Numbered from the stretch's first letter, positions 1-6,360 are shown. The stretch is 37,972 bases of DNA from an uncultured Eubacteriales bacterium (GCA_949296455.1 CASFOZ010000009.1:1-37972); one strand, 5' to 3'. The notes: generated by a model not told the origin, from the sequence alone. Numbers and translations are program-made.

Positions 1-422
1 CTTTCCTTCACTTTTCAAGTTACACGCTGCCTTTTTCGACAGCCTACTTATATTATCACACCACTTCCCTCCTTGTCAATACTTTTTTAATATTTTTTTT
101 AAAAATTTTTCGTTTAAAATTCAGAATATTTTTTAGCATTCAATGGTATTTTTCCTTTAAAATAAACCTTATTTTAATCGTATTTTTCAAACTTATATAA
201 TACCATTCTTATTGTAGAAATATGTTACGGGTATTTTTAATATTTAAGCCTTTTTTCACATGGTTTTCATATTAAATAATTAACACTGTGCAGGCGACTT
301 AACTTTAAGATTCTGTTAAAAAACTTTAATATTCAAAGATATAAACAATGATGTCGATAATAATATAATGATGATATAATTATTGATATAATATTGAATA
401 AATATTTAATATAATATATATA
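1..422. other. AT-rich gene-free left edge
   Basis: This stretch is very AT-rich and holds no open reading frame that I can support. Apart from a possible leftward promoter near its left end (separate entry), it shows only A/T tracts and short ATAATATA-like repeats just before the terminator at 423-450. Confidence 0.5.
50..79 (-). promoter_or_regulatory. Putative sigma-A promoter firing leftward out of the window
   Basis: On the minus strand a perfect TTGACA (74-79) is followed after 18 nt by TAATAT (50-55), which is preceded by TGA as in an extended -10. The transcript would run off the left edge, so the gene it serves cannot be seen. Confidence 0.4.
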
Positions 423-450
423 AAAAGCCGCATTTTTTAATGCGGCTTTT
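423..450 (-). terminator. Intrinsic terminator of the small lipoprotein gene
   Basis: An 11-bp stem (arms 423-433 and 440-450, core AGCCGCAT/ATGCGGCT) is followed on the minus strand by a T tract. It lies 30 nt beyond the stop codon of the lipoprotein gene at 480-881. Confidence 0.8.
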
Positions 451-479
451 AGTTTGATTATTAAATTGTTTAGTAACGA

Positions 480-881
480 TTATGCGTTTTTAAAGATTTC
501 AATCTGTTCTTCGGCTCTTAATATGCTCATAGGTATAAGCACGCAGTTTCCGTTGACGATATCGCTCTTTTGAAGGTCGCCGAGCAAGCCTTTAAGGGTT
601 TCGCTCTTTTCAAGCTGTTCTTCGAGTTCTTTATTTGACTTGAATTCGATTACCGCAGCCATTGAAAGGTCTTTCGTGAAAACATGCAAGTTGAAAACAA
701 TCTGTTCTTCTTCGAGTTCTTCTGTGAACTTTGAAATAAAATCTGCCGCATCTTGGCTGTAAGTATAACCTTCTCTTTCAAAAGCAGCCTTGATTTTAGG
801 CATAGAATTACAAGCGGCAAGAACGCCCACTAAAACTCCCACCAAAGCAAGCACCGCAACAATTTTTGCAAATTTTTTCAT
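480..881 (-). CDS. Small predicted lipoprotein, 133 aa, function unknown
   Basis: The protein starts with a lysine-bearing n-region and a hydrophobic stretch that ends in the lipobox LAAC (Cys about residue 24), so it should be exported, lipidated and held on the outer face of the membrane. The mature part is acidic and looks alpha/beta, with a Glu/Lys-rich segment near residues 80-95; I see no enzyme motif. An AGGAGG ribosome-binding site sits just before the ATG. The gene is a single-gene unit: a consensus promoter lies at 910-938 and a terminator at 423-450. Two further lipoprotein genes lie directly upstream on the same strand, but this one has its own promoter. It could be a locally expanded surface protein. 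Confidence 0.75.
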   Translation of the reverse strand: MKKFAKIVAVLALVGVLVGVLAACNSMPKIKAAFEREGYTYSQDAADFISKFTEELEEEQIVFNLHVFTKDLSMAAVIEFKSNKELEEQLEKSETLKGLLGDLQKSDIVNGNCVLIPMSILRAEEQIEIFKNA

Positions 882-909
882 AGTAAAATCCTCCTTGATT
901 TGTTTTATT

Positions 910-938
910 ATTATAAAACCTTAATTAATAAATGTCAA
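910..938 (-). promoter_or_regulatory. Consensus sigma-A promoter of the small lipoprotein gene
   Basis: The minus strand carries TTGACA (933-938), a 17-nt spacer and TATAAT (910-915), a full consensus match. It ends 28 nt before the start codon at 881, and an AGGAGG Shine-Dalgarno lies between. Confidence 0.85.
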
Positions 939-967
939 TAAGTATATAATACACTTTTTTACTGCCG

Positions 968-1744
968 TCAACCCGCATAACCTATTTCGGAAGCACACAG
1001 CGTAAGATTGATTACCTTGTTTTCATAGATTACCCTGTATTTTCCGTTATCGTCTTTTAAAAGAGTTAAAACAAAATAAGGCTCGCAATTTTCCGAGTGC
1101 CTTCCTATATAGACTGCTTGATAGGTTTCCCCCGTGAGTTCGGAAAGAAAATCTTTTAATTCATAAGTTTCGTTAAGCTGTGCGCCTAATCCTTCGGGAA
1201 TTACAAAATCTTCTGGTATTTTGCCCGTTTCTGTAATAGACCTTTGAAGTTTTACGATTTCGGGGTCATCGAAATCGATACCGGTTATAGTTATTCCGAA
1301 AGCTTTTTCGAACAATTCGGCAGAGCCTTTCAAATCATCGAGATTAAGACCGGGGAACACAGAATAGACAACTCCGTCCGCAAGCAAACTTTTTATATTA
1401 AGTCCTTGTATTTTTCCGTTGATATCTATACCGAAGGTGTTTGATAAAGCATATATCAGATTTTCTATAAGCTTTATGTTTATTGCAATTTCTCCGTTCT
1501 TTTTCATTTCAATATATGTTTTACTTGTGTCTGTTGCCATTATATAAGGTAAATTTCCGACAAAACATTTATCTGTATCGAAATGTAATACTACATCTCT
1601 TTCCAAGGTCTTTATGTCATTACCGTTATTGCAACCGCACAAGATAGCGGACAATAAAATAACCGAAACTACCGTTAAGCATAATAAAATTTTCGTTATA
1701 CTTTTTGATTTTTTATTAAACTTATCAATTCCGCCTGCGCTCAT
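968..1744 (-). CDS. Predicted lipoprotein, 258 aa, function unknown
   Basis: The N-terminus has several lysines, then a hydrophobic helix ending in the lipobox ILCGC, with the lipidated Cys near residue 38, so this is a membrane-anchored extracellular lipoprotein. The mature region has no motif I recognise. The start is set by a GAGGTGAA Shine-Dalgarno 5-6 nt before the ATG at 1744. It lies 10 nt downstream of the SGNH-hydrolase lipoprotein gene and is very probably cotranscribed with it from the promoter at 2775-2803. The pairing suggests that the two act on the same cell-surface substrate, but that is inference from position only. Confidence 0.75.
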   Translation of the reverse strand: MSAGGIDKFNKKSKSITKILLCLTVVSVILLSAILCGCNNGNDIKTLERDVVLHFDTDKCFVGNLPYIMATDTSKTYIEMKKNGEIAINIKLIENLIYALSNTFGIDINGKIQGLNIKSLLADGVVYSVFPGLNLDDLKGSAELFEKAFGITITGIDFDDPEIVKLQRSITETGKIPEDFVIPEGLGAQLNETYELKDFLSELTGETYQAVYIGRHSENCEPYFVLTLLKDDNGKYRVIYENKVINLTLCASEIGYAG

Positions 1745-1754
1745 TTATTTCACC

Positions 1755-2768
1755 TCAATAAGAAGGAACCTGATTTTTAGTCAGGCGAAAGAATATTTCA
1801 ACCACTTCGTCCATACTCTTTGCGTTGTTAATTTCTCTTTTCAATGTATCGTTGTCGTTTTCGGGATAAATTCTTTCCGCAAGCTCTATTTGCATTTTTT
1901 TGTAATTTTTGAGCGCCGAACCGCTGTCTGCAAGATTGTTTTTTTCAAGAATTTTCTGAGTACAGCAAGCGATAACGGCGTGCCCTTCGTTTGACGGATG
2001 AACATCGTCCGGGAAGAGTAAATTCAATCCCCTTTCCTTGTCGTTAATGTAAATATCGTTAAATGCCGTATAAACATCGGCTATTTCGTAAGCGCCGGGA
2101 TTTTCTTTAAGATAATTATAAACTATAGAATTAACGACTCCGACAATTTTACTCCCCGCTTCTCTTGCGGCGTCTTCATCGAGATTAAACCTTTCAATAT
2201 CGGATTGAGATATAAATTTACTCCCTAAATAAATCGGATTATAAAGGGTCTGAACGATTAATAAGGCATCAGGATTAAGCTCTTTCAATCTTTCAATTAC
2301 CGAGGCAAATGTTACGGTGGAATTTGCGGCTATTTCGTTAATATATTCATAATCGTTTTGCAGAGCCGAAAGGATAATCTCGGTAGTATTACTTTGAAGA
2401 AAATCGTTTCCTAAAATAGAAACCTGAATTACATCTGCTGTCATAAGATGAGTTATGGTCATTGTTGCGTCCTCTTCTTCTGCGCTGATAACTTCGAGAA
2501 GCTGTGCGGTTTTATGACCTGATACCGAACGGTTGTAACACTCATAGCCGTTAATCTTGCCGATTATCGCCCAATAACCGAAACTTTCCCTTTCCGTCAA
2601 AGGCGACGGCCCCACTATCGCTTCGGCTATAGAGTCGCCTATCGTAACGATTTTTAATTTTTTATTTTGAGAAGGATTGCACGCCGTAAATATCATACAT
2701 GAAATTACGACAACTAAAATAAGAACAACACATAATGGTTTTTTAACTCTATTGAATTTTAAAAACAT
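1755..2768 (-). CDS. SGNH/GDSL-family hydrolase lipoprotein
   Basis: An exported esterase or lipase-like enzyme of the SGNH superfamily. From the ATG at 2768 the protein has a basic n-region, a hydrophobic segment and the lipobox FTAC (Cys30). Family blocks follow in order: GDS at 44-46 with the nucleophile Ser46, the block II Gly in RSVSG, GND in block III, and DxxHP (DDVHPSN) with the catalytic Asp/His near the C-terminus. Possible substrates are acylated polysaccharides or acyl lipids at the surface. A TTG codon 15 nt upstream could extend the frame, but it abuts the -10 box of a strong promoter and would lie before the transcription start. There is no Shine-Dalgarno, so the mRNA may be leaderless. 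A second lipoprotein gene follows after 10 nt. Confidence 0.85.
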   Translation of the reverse strand: MFLKFNRVKKPLCVVLILVVVISCMIFTACNPSQNKKLKIVTIGDSIAEAIVGPSPLTERESFGYWAIIGKINGYECYNRSVSGHKTAQLLEVISAEEEDATMTITHLMTADVIQVSILGNDFLQSNTTEIILSALQNDYEYINEIAANSTVTFASVIERLKELNPDALLIVQTLYNPIYLGSKFISQSDIERFNLDEDAAREAGSKIVGVVNSIVYNYLKENPGAYEIADVYTAFNDIYINDKERGLNLLFPDDVHPSNEGHAVIACCTQKILEKNNLADSGSALKNYKKMQIELAERIYPENDNDTLKREINNAKSMDEVVEIFFRLTKNQVPSY

Positions 2769-2774
2769 AAAATA

Positions 2775-2803
2775 AATATACAACTTATCGTAAAATTTGT
2801 CAA
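2775..2803 (-). promoter_or_regulatory. Strong promoter 6 nt from the ATG of the SGNH lipoprotein gene
   Basis: The minus strand has TTGACA (2798-2803), a 17-nt spacer and TATATT (2775-2780). Only 6 nt separate the -10 box from the ATG at 2768, so the predicted transcription start is the A of the start codon or one base from it. No Shine-Dalgarno is present. Confidence 0.7.
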
Positions 2804-2918
2804 TATCTGTTTTTGTGACACGGCTGTTACTTTTATGTATATTTAAATAAAATTTAATTGCAATTTTAAGATTGCTGTTTTAAAAAATCAATCAAAAACT
2901 TTTTATTTATTATTTTTA

Positions 2919-2927
2919 TGATATAAT
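2919..2927 (+). promoter_or_regulatory. Extended -10 promoter 6 nt from the ATG of the MGMT-like gene
   Basis: TGA followed by TATAAT (2922-2927) is a perfect extended -10. The -35 region (CTTTTT) is poor, as is usual for extended -10 promoters. The ATG at 2934 begins 6 nt after the box and no Shine-Dalgarno exists, which again points to a leaderless transcript. Confidence 0.6.
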
Positions 2928-2933
2928 TGTTTT

Positions 2934-3245
2934 ATGGACGGATTTTTTAAAAGCGTTTATGCTCTCGTTAAAAAAATTCCTTCGGGAAAGGTTACGACAT
3001 ACGGAATAATAGCAAAAAATCTCGGACGACCCAAAGCAGGCCGATATGTGGGTTACGCTCTTCACGCAAATCCCGAATTCGGAAATATTCCATGCCACAG
3101 AGTAGTAGACAGAAAGGGCAATCTTTCAAACTCTTTCGTGTTCGGCGGAAAGGAAATGCAAAAAGCCCTTCTCGAAAAAGAAGGCGTGGAAGTTTCAAAA
3201 GATTTTAAAGTCGATCTTGAAAGGTTTTTGTTCGATGAATTTTAA
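2934..3245 (+). CDS. MGMT-family (O6-alkylguanine DNA alkyltransferase-like) protein
   Basis: At 103 aa this is only the DNA-binding/active-site domain of the Ada/Ogt/MGMT family. It opens directly with the family's IPSGKVTTYG helix and contains PCHRVV, where the Cys is the residue that accepts alkyl groups from O6-alkylguanine. Short alkyltransferase-like (ATL) proteins normally have Trp there, so retention of Cys means direct repair activity is possible despite the missing N-terminal domain. The start fits the family N-terminus exactly and no better upstream start exists; there is no Shine-Dalgarno. It diverges from the SGNH lipoprotein gene and is followed by a hairpin terminator shared with tRNA-Val on the other strand. 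Confidence 0.85.
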   Translation: MDGFFKSVYALVKKIPSGKVTTYGIIAKNLGRPKAGRYVGYALHANPEFGNIPCHRVVDRKGNLSNSFVFGGKEMQKALLEKEGVEVSKDFKVDLERFLFDEF

Positions 3246-3304
3246 ATTAACAGTTTAAATTGCTTAAATATATTTAAACTTAACGATACCGTAAAGATTA
3301 AAAT

Positions 3305-3335
3305 AAAAAACACAATAGAAACTATTGTGTTTTTT
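3305..3335. terminator. Bidirectional intrinsic terminator between MGMT-like gene and tRNA-Val
   Basis: A 14-bp stem (3305-3318 / 3322-3335, core CACAATAG/CTATTGTG) is flanked by A and T tracts on both sides. It can end both the plus-strand MGMT-like mRNA and the minus-strand tRNA-Val transcript. Confidence 0.85.
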
Positions 3336-3345
3336 GATTGAATTT

Positions 3346-3422
3346 TGGTGGAGACAACAAGACTTGAACTTGTGACCCCTTGCATGTCAAGCAAGTACTC
3401 TGACCAACTGAGCTATGCCTCC
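3346..3422 (-). tRNA. tRNA-Val (anticodon GAC)
   Basis: The minus strand folds as a cloverleaf: acceptor GGAGGCA with TGTCTCC, D arm GCTC/GAGT, anticodon stem CTTGC/GCAAG with loop TTGACAT, and T arm with TTCAAGT. The CCA end is encoded. A promoter lies at 3438-3466 and a terminator at 3305-3335. Confidence 0.95.
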
Positions 3423-3437
3423 CTGTTCAATATAAAT

Positions 3438-3466
3438 ATCCTAACATAATTAAAGAAATTTGTAAA
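3438..3466 (-). promoter_or_regulatory. Promoter of tRNA-Val
   Basis: TTTACA (3461-3466), a 17-nt spacer and TAGGAT (3438-3443) on the minus strand, 16 nt before the tRNA 5' end. Confidence 0.55.
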
Positions 3467-3563
3467 CCGATATAAAATAACGAATTAATTAATTTAAAAT
3501 TTTATTTGTTAGCTGTAAAACATTTAGAAATATAATTGATTTCAAATTAAATAAATTGTAGTT

Positions 3564-3782
3564 TTATAACTTTGTGCCTGTTTCATCTTCTAAGCCCAGA
3601 AGATAATCGGCGCTTACATCAAAAATCTTGCAAAGTTTTTTAATAGAATTAATATCAGGTTCTGTTCTGCCTTGTTCCCAACTTGCATACCCATTGGGAG
3701 AAATTTTCAGCAATTCGTACACATCTTTTTGCGTCATTCCTTTTTCTTTGCGTATAGCCTTTAAAATATCTTTAAATTCCAT
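3564..3782 (-). CDS. XRE/Cro-CI family transcriptional repressor
   Basis: This 72-aa protein is a bare lambda-repressor-type helix-turn-helix domain: RKEKGMTQKDVYELL is helices 1-2, SPNGYASWEQGRTEPD the recognition region, and DVSADYLLGL the typical last helix. It has no ligand or dimerisation domain beyond this. An AGGAG Shine-Dalgarno sets the start. The gene diverges from the Cys-rich gene at 3896, and the shared 110-bp gap holds two copies of the palindrome ACCCAA-A-TTGGGT, one inside the opposing promoter. It is therefore most likely a repressor of the divergent gene and of itself. Phage or mobile-element origin is plausible. Confidence 0.88.
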   Translation of the reverse strand: MEFKDILKAIRKEKGMTQKDVYELLKISPNGYASWEQGRTEPDINSIKKLCKIFDVSADYLLGLEDETGTKL

Positions 3783-3813
3783 AATTTCTCCTTTTTTACA
3801 TTATAACATTTAT

Positions 3814-3847
3814 ACCCAAATTGGGTTGACAATACCCAAATTGGGTA
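3814..3847. promoter_or_regulatory. Double palindromic operator for the XRE repressor
   Basis: ACCCAAATTGGGT occurs at 3814-3826 and again, extended to TACCCAAATTGGGTA, at 3833-3847. The two centres are 20 bp apart, about two helical turns, so two dimers would bind the same DNA face. The second copy fills the spacer of the plus-strand promoter and the first touches its -35 box. Confidence 0.8.
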
Positions 3848-3854
3848 GTATAAT
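3826..3854 (+). promoter_or_regulatory. Consensus promoter of the Cys-rich gene, overlapped by the operator
   Basis: TTGACA (3826-3831), a 17-nt spacer and TATAAT (3849-3854) match the sigma-A consensus fully. The palindromic operator occupies the spacer, so repressor binding would exclude RNA polymerase. Confidence 0.85.
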
Positions 3855-3864
3855 AATTATAATA

Positions 3865-3891
3865 ATGAAGGATTTGTTTAAGGAGATATGA
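3865..3891 (+). CDS. Possible 8-codon leader peptide before the Cys-rich gene
   Basis: ATG at 3865 opens a frame reading MKDLFKEI and ending TGA at 3889-3891, four nt before the next start. It begins about 11 nt after the -10 box, without a Shine-Dalgarno. Its last codons contain the AAGGAG that serves the gene at 3896. Translation of the leader could therefore control access to that site. It is a small frame and may be chance. Confidence 0.25.
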   Translation: MKDLFKEI

Positions 3892-3895
3892 AGAA

Positions 3896-4123
3896 ATGCA
3901 AGAAGATACAGAAAAGAAAAACAAAAACTGTTTGCGCTGCGGAAACTTTGAAAAATATTATACAAAAGGTTTATATAGTTTTGAAAGTACTAAACAAGGT
4001 ATTTGCAGACACTATAATGTTATAGTAAGCAATAACAATACTTGTGACTTTTGGAAAAACAACAGTCACAGAATCTATTTGAGTAAAAGAGCAATAATCA
4101 AATTTAATTTTTTAAATAAATAA
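3896..4123 (+). CDS. Small Cys-rich protein, possibly metal-binding
   Basis: A 75-aa protein with four cysteines arranged CxxC near residues 13-16, then GIC and TCDFW about 20 and 32 residues later, a spacing that would suit a zinc knuckle or ribbon. The C-terminal tail is basic. I do not recognise a named family. AAGGAG lies 10 nt before this ATG; an ATG only 2 nt from that site starts an out-of-frame basic 45-codon frame that looks less protein-like. The gene is driven by the operator-controlled promoter at 3826-3854, so it is the likely target of the divergent XRE repressor. The two-gene arrangement resembles small regulated modules on mobile elements, but a toxin role is not shown by the sequence. 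Confidence 0.6.
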   Translation: MQEDTEKKNKNCLRCGNFEKYYTKGLYSFESTKQGICRHYNVIVSNNNTCDFWKNNSHRIYLSKRAIIKFNFLNK

Positions 4124-4126
4124 TTG

Positions 4127-4169
4127 AATAAAAACCATTACGATAAATAACCGAATAATGATTTTTATT
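4127..4169 (+). terminator. Terminator of the Cys-rich gene
   Basis: Arms 4127-4140 and 4156-4169 pair over 14 positions with one C-A mismatch, followed by TAATAATTAA. It starts 4 nt after the stop codon. Confidence 0.6.
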
Positions 4170-4267
4170 TTAATAATTAATAAGAGCAAATTCCGAAATA
4201 AAACATGTTTAAATTATTCAGTCAATTTTCTAATGTATATCGTATTATCACAAAATCGAATAATATT

Positions 4268-4303
4268 AAAAAACCTTATCGCAAATTTTCGGATAAGGTT
4301 TTT
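4268..4303 (-). terminator. Intrinsic terminator with a tRNA-like 3' end beside it
   Basis: Arms 4269-4280 and 4292-4303 (core CCTTATC/GATAAGG) are flanked by A and T tracts. Read on the minus strand it follows the membrane-protein gene (stop at 4395) by about 90 nt. It is immediately preceded on that strand by TCCACCAAG, which matches the 3' end of the tRNA-Ala gene. Confidence 0.65.
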
Positions 4304-4312
4304 CTTGGTGGA
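4296..4312. repeat. 17-bp direct repeat, left copy (tRNA-Ala 3'-end sequence)
   Basis: AGGTTTTTCTTGGTGGA here is identical to 6586-6602. The right copy is the true 3' end of tRNA-Ala (TCCACCA on the minus strand) plus the start of its terminator. Here the same bases occur without a tRNA. It may be one end of an insertion or the stump of a lost tRNA. Confidence 0.5.
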
Positions 4313-4394
4313 CAAATCGTAACGTAAAGCGAATTTTATTCTCAAAAGCGAGTCTTTCAATAGTGTTTGACCTTCTCATAAAAATTACAAGACG

Positions 4395-5138
4395 TTAATC
4401 ATCATACTTATGCATTATGACTTGACCGTTATCCAAATATCCTATTTCTTTGTTTGTAGTAATATCAAACAATTTATTATCCTTTAATAGATATGTTTCG
4501 TTCCCGACGGTAATTGTTATATTGCCATTATTTGACTTGTTTTGCGTATATGTTTTATTGTCTTTGGCACTTGCATTTTTCGGCCCTCCCTTAGTAGCAG
4601 CCCCCAGAAAACCAATAAATAGAAAAATTGGTAAAATGAAAAGAAGAATTTCTATGAGAGTGTAGATAAAATATTTGTTTTCGGGTGATAAACCTGTTGC
4701 TTCTACATTAGGATTTTTGCAGGAGTAAACATATGACAGATATACGACTGTAATTCCTATAAATTGTAATGTGATTAAAACAAGAAGTAAGGTGCTGATA
4801 TCCCAGTATAGTATTATCAACCCAAATGTAAAAATGATATTGAGTATGCTAATTACTGTGCCGATATAGCCAAAAGGCAAAGTTTTTATTGTGTCTTTTT
4901 TTAATATTTTTATCACAGACAATGACAAATACAGCAAAAAATTAGCTATAAAAATAATAAAATAGATAAGTCCGCCAATAGGAAATAGTTCATTTTCGTC
5001 AAACGCAAAAAACAATGAGTAAAAGTTGTATTCATGAGTTTCAACCCCACATGGAATTGCAAACAGAATAAAAAGTATTAAAAACCCCAAAAACCCCAAA
5101 AAATGAGACAGATTTTTCAAATTAAGTTTTGATAGCAT
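4395..5138 (-). CDS. Multi-pass membrane protein with C-terminal soluble tail
   Basis: A 247-aa protein with about five hydrophobic segments (roughly residues 12-30, 55-77, 90-112, 115-136 and 158-180). A Gly/Lys/Asn-rich linker follows, then a short hydrophilic tail of about 45 residues reading like small beta strands (ITVGNETYLL..LFDITTNKEIG). GGAGG lies 9 nt before the ATG. It starts 20 nt downstream of the GIY-YIG gene on the same strand, so the two are almost certainly one transcript. I do not recognise the family. The pairing of a nuclease-domain protein with an integral membrane protein in an accessory patch is worth noting but gives no proven function. Confidence 0.7.
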   Translation of the reverse strand: MLSKLNLKNLSHFLGFLGFLILFILFAIPCGVETHEYNFYSLFFAFDENELFPIGGLIYFIIFIANFLLYLSLSVIKILKKDTIKTLPFGYIGTVISILNIIFTFGLIILYWDISTLLLVLITLQFIGITVVYLSYVYSCKNPNVEATGLSPENKYFIYTLIEILLFILPIFLFIGFLGAATKGGPKNASAKDNKTYTQNKSNNGNITITVGNETYLLKDNKLFDITTNKEIGYLDNGQVIMHKYDD

Positions 5139-5158
5139 TTTGCTTTTCCTCCGTTAAA

Positions 5159-6013
5159 TTAATTTTTATTATTCCCGAATGTGCGAGTGGCAAAAACTTC
5201 TTTCCAATAATTTTCACGGTGTCTTATGTATTCTGCATTTCCGTCGCGATTGAAAAAACTTTCTATTATCGTAAATACGAAATTATTCGCATAATCGGGA
5301 TTTTGTTCGATTAAAGCTTTTAACACAACGTCTCCTCCGTGTCCGTTTGTGTAAACATAGGCACTCCAACGTTGCCAAACTCCGTTGAAGCCGTATGTGC
5401 TGCCTATATAAACTTTGCCCGTCAGTTTGTCCGTAATGGCATAAATGCAATTTATATTTTCAAGTAATATGCGCCAATTATCCACTTTACTGCAAATAAT
5501 CGCTTTTAAGTCTTGAAAGGGCAAAGATATTTTATCGTATCCGTCAAACTGTTTATTTGTCTGCATATACTTCTTTTCCAATACCGAAACGACAGTTATC
5601 GTTTCAATATTTGAAATAATGATTTTTGCCTGTTTCGGTCCCTGTATCTTTTTATACAAAACAATCAGCCGTTCTATAAAATGAGAAAAACGATCGAGAG
5701 GTTTCAAGTTATATGTTTGGTGTCCGTCATTAAAAGAATTTACGCCGCAATTCTCATACGCACCCAAGAATAGCCATTTATCATACTTTCTGTCTTTATC
5801 TAACCGTATAAATTGCAAACAGTACTTTGTAGGAATGTTACGGAAACTTGTTGTAGAATTAGCGTGTTTTTTCCAAGAAATATGTTCGAGCAGGCGTTCA
5901 TAGTTATCATTAAAGGAATATACCTGTTCAGCATTTGCATTGTTCAAGCAAATGGTCCAATCGGCATATTCGTCTTTTGATAAATTTAGTATTTCGTTTA
6001 AGTAGATAGCCAT
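5159..6013 (-). CDS. GIY-YIG nuclease-domain protein
   Basis: A 284-aa protein. The C-terminal 95 residues are a GIY-YIG fold: CIYAITDKLTGKVYIGSTYG carries the two signature strands, then the Arg in WQRW, the GHGG turn, and the catalytic-type Glu in RENYWKEV followed by TR.FG.NKN. The first 190 residues form a separate alpha/beta domain with KWLFLGAYE and an FIERLIVLYKK helix, which I do not recognise. The start at 6013 follows GAGGG by 8 nt; a longer frame reaches 6073 but would begin beyond a terminator hairpin. GIY-YIG enzymes cut DNA in repair, restriction, homing and mobile-element contexts; which applies here is not shown. It leads a two-gene unit with the membrane protein. Confidence 0.85.
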   Translation of the reverse strand: MAIYLNEILNLSKDEYADWTICLNNANAEQVYSFNDNYERLLEHISWKKHANSTTSFRNIPTKYCLQFIRLDKDRKYDKWLFLGAYENCGVNSFNDGHQTYNLKPLDRFSHFIERLIVLYKKIQGPKQAKIIISNIETITVVSVLEKKYMQTNKQFDGYDKISLPFQDLKAIICSKVDNWRILLENINCIYAITDKLTGKVYIGSTYGFNGVWQRWSAYVYTNGHGGDVVLKALIEQNPDYANNFVFTIIESFFNRDGNAEYIRHRENYWKEVFATRTFGNNKN

Positions 6014-6032
6014 AGCAATTCCCTCTGTAAAA

Positions 6033-6062
6033 TAAAAAGTGCGCCTACCGAAGTAGACGCAC
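6033..6062 (-). terminator. Hairpin terminator or attenuator in the GIY-YIG leader
   Basis: On the minus strand GTGCGTCTAC and GTAGGCGCAC pair over 10 positions (one A-C mismatch) around a TTCG tetraloop and are followed by TTTTTATTTT. The structure (6039-6062) ends about 20 nt before the start codon at 6013, just ahead of the GAGGG. It could end upstream transcription or attenuate the GIY-YIG operon. Confidence 0.65.
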
Positions 6063-6085
6063 AAAAAACGCAAACTCCGATAGTC

Positions 6086-6230
6086 GCCAAACTAACTCGT
6101 TTATGGTAAGAACTTGTCTGTCCAATAACCGAATGGAATTTGCATTTTTATCAAATACACAGATTATTGGACAAAAGCACAAAATATGCCCTTTAAAAAA
6201 AGTCCTTACGAGCGATTCAGTTAGTTTGGC
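6086..6230. repeat. Nested inverted-repeat element, MITE-like
   Basis: GCCAAACTAACT (6086-6097) is exactly reversed at 6219-6230. Inside it GTAAG/CTTAC (6106-6110 / 6205-6209) and GTCCAATAA/TTATTGGAC (6120-6128 / 6164-6172) also pair, so the whole 145 bp can fold as one long interrupted hairpin. No reading frame lies within. I see no clear flanking target duplication. Confidence 0.65.
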
Positions 6231-6299
6231 ATAATGAGTATAGCATATTTGAATCCAAAAATCAATGCTTTTACAAAGCCATTTTCAACTTGTGGCACT

Positions 6300-6360
6300 G
6301 TGGCGGGGGCTTGAATAGACGAGCGACTCGGCTACGCCTCGCCGTTCAAGCACCTGCCAC
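6300..6360. repeat. GC-rich palindromic element
   Basis: Arms 6300-6315 and 6345-6360 are inverted copies matching at 14 of 16 positions (TTCAAGC core), enclosing a GC-rich 29-nt loop. A further short palindrome GGCGATCGCC sits at 6403-6412, and GATCGCC is reversed at 6425-6431. The block 6290-6431 is far richer in G+C than its surroundings and has no gene. It resembles a REP-type or mobile palindromic sequence. Confidence 0.55.

Noticed and set aside
2769-2783. TTG start extending the SGNH lipoprotein by five residues
   Set aside because: The TTG directly precedes the -10 box, upstream of the predicted transcription start, and has no Shine-Dalgarno.
3564-4123. Toxin-antitoxin module (XRE plus small protein)
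   Set aside because: The genes are divergent, not in one operon, and the small Cys-rich protein matches no toxin family I know. A repressor-target pair is the supported reading.
4266-4379. A 37-codon minus-strand frame starting MRRSNTIERLAFENK
   Set aside because: It lacks a Shine-Dalgarno, runs through a terminator hairpin and the 17-bp repeat, and a second frame is also open over the same stretch. I treat it as non-coding.
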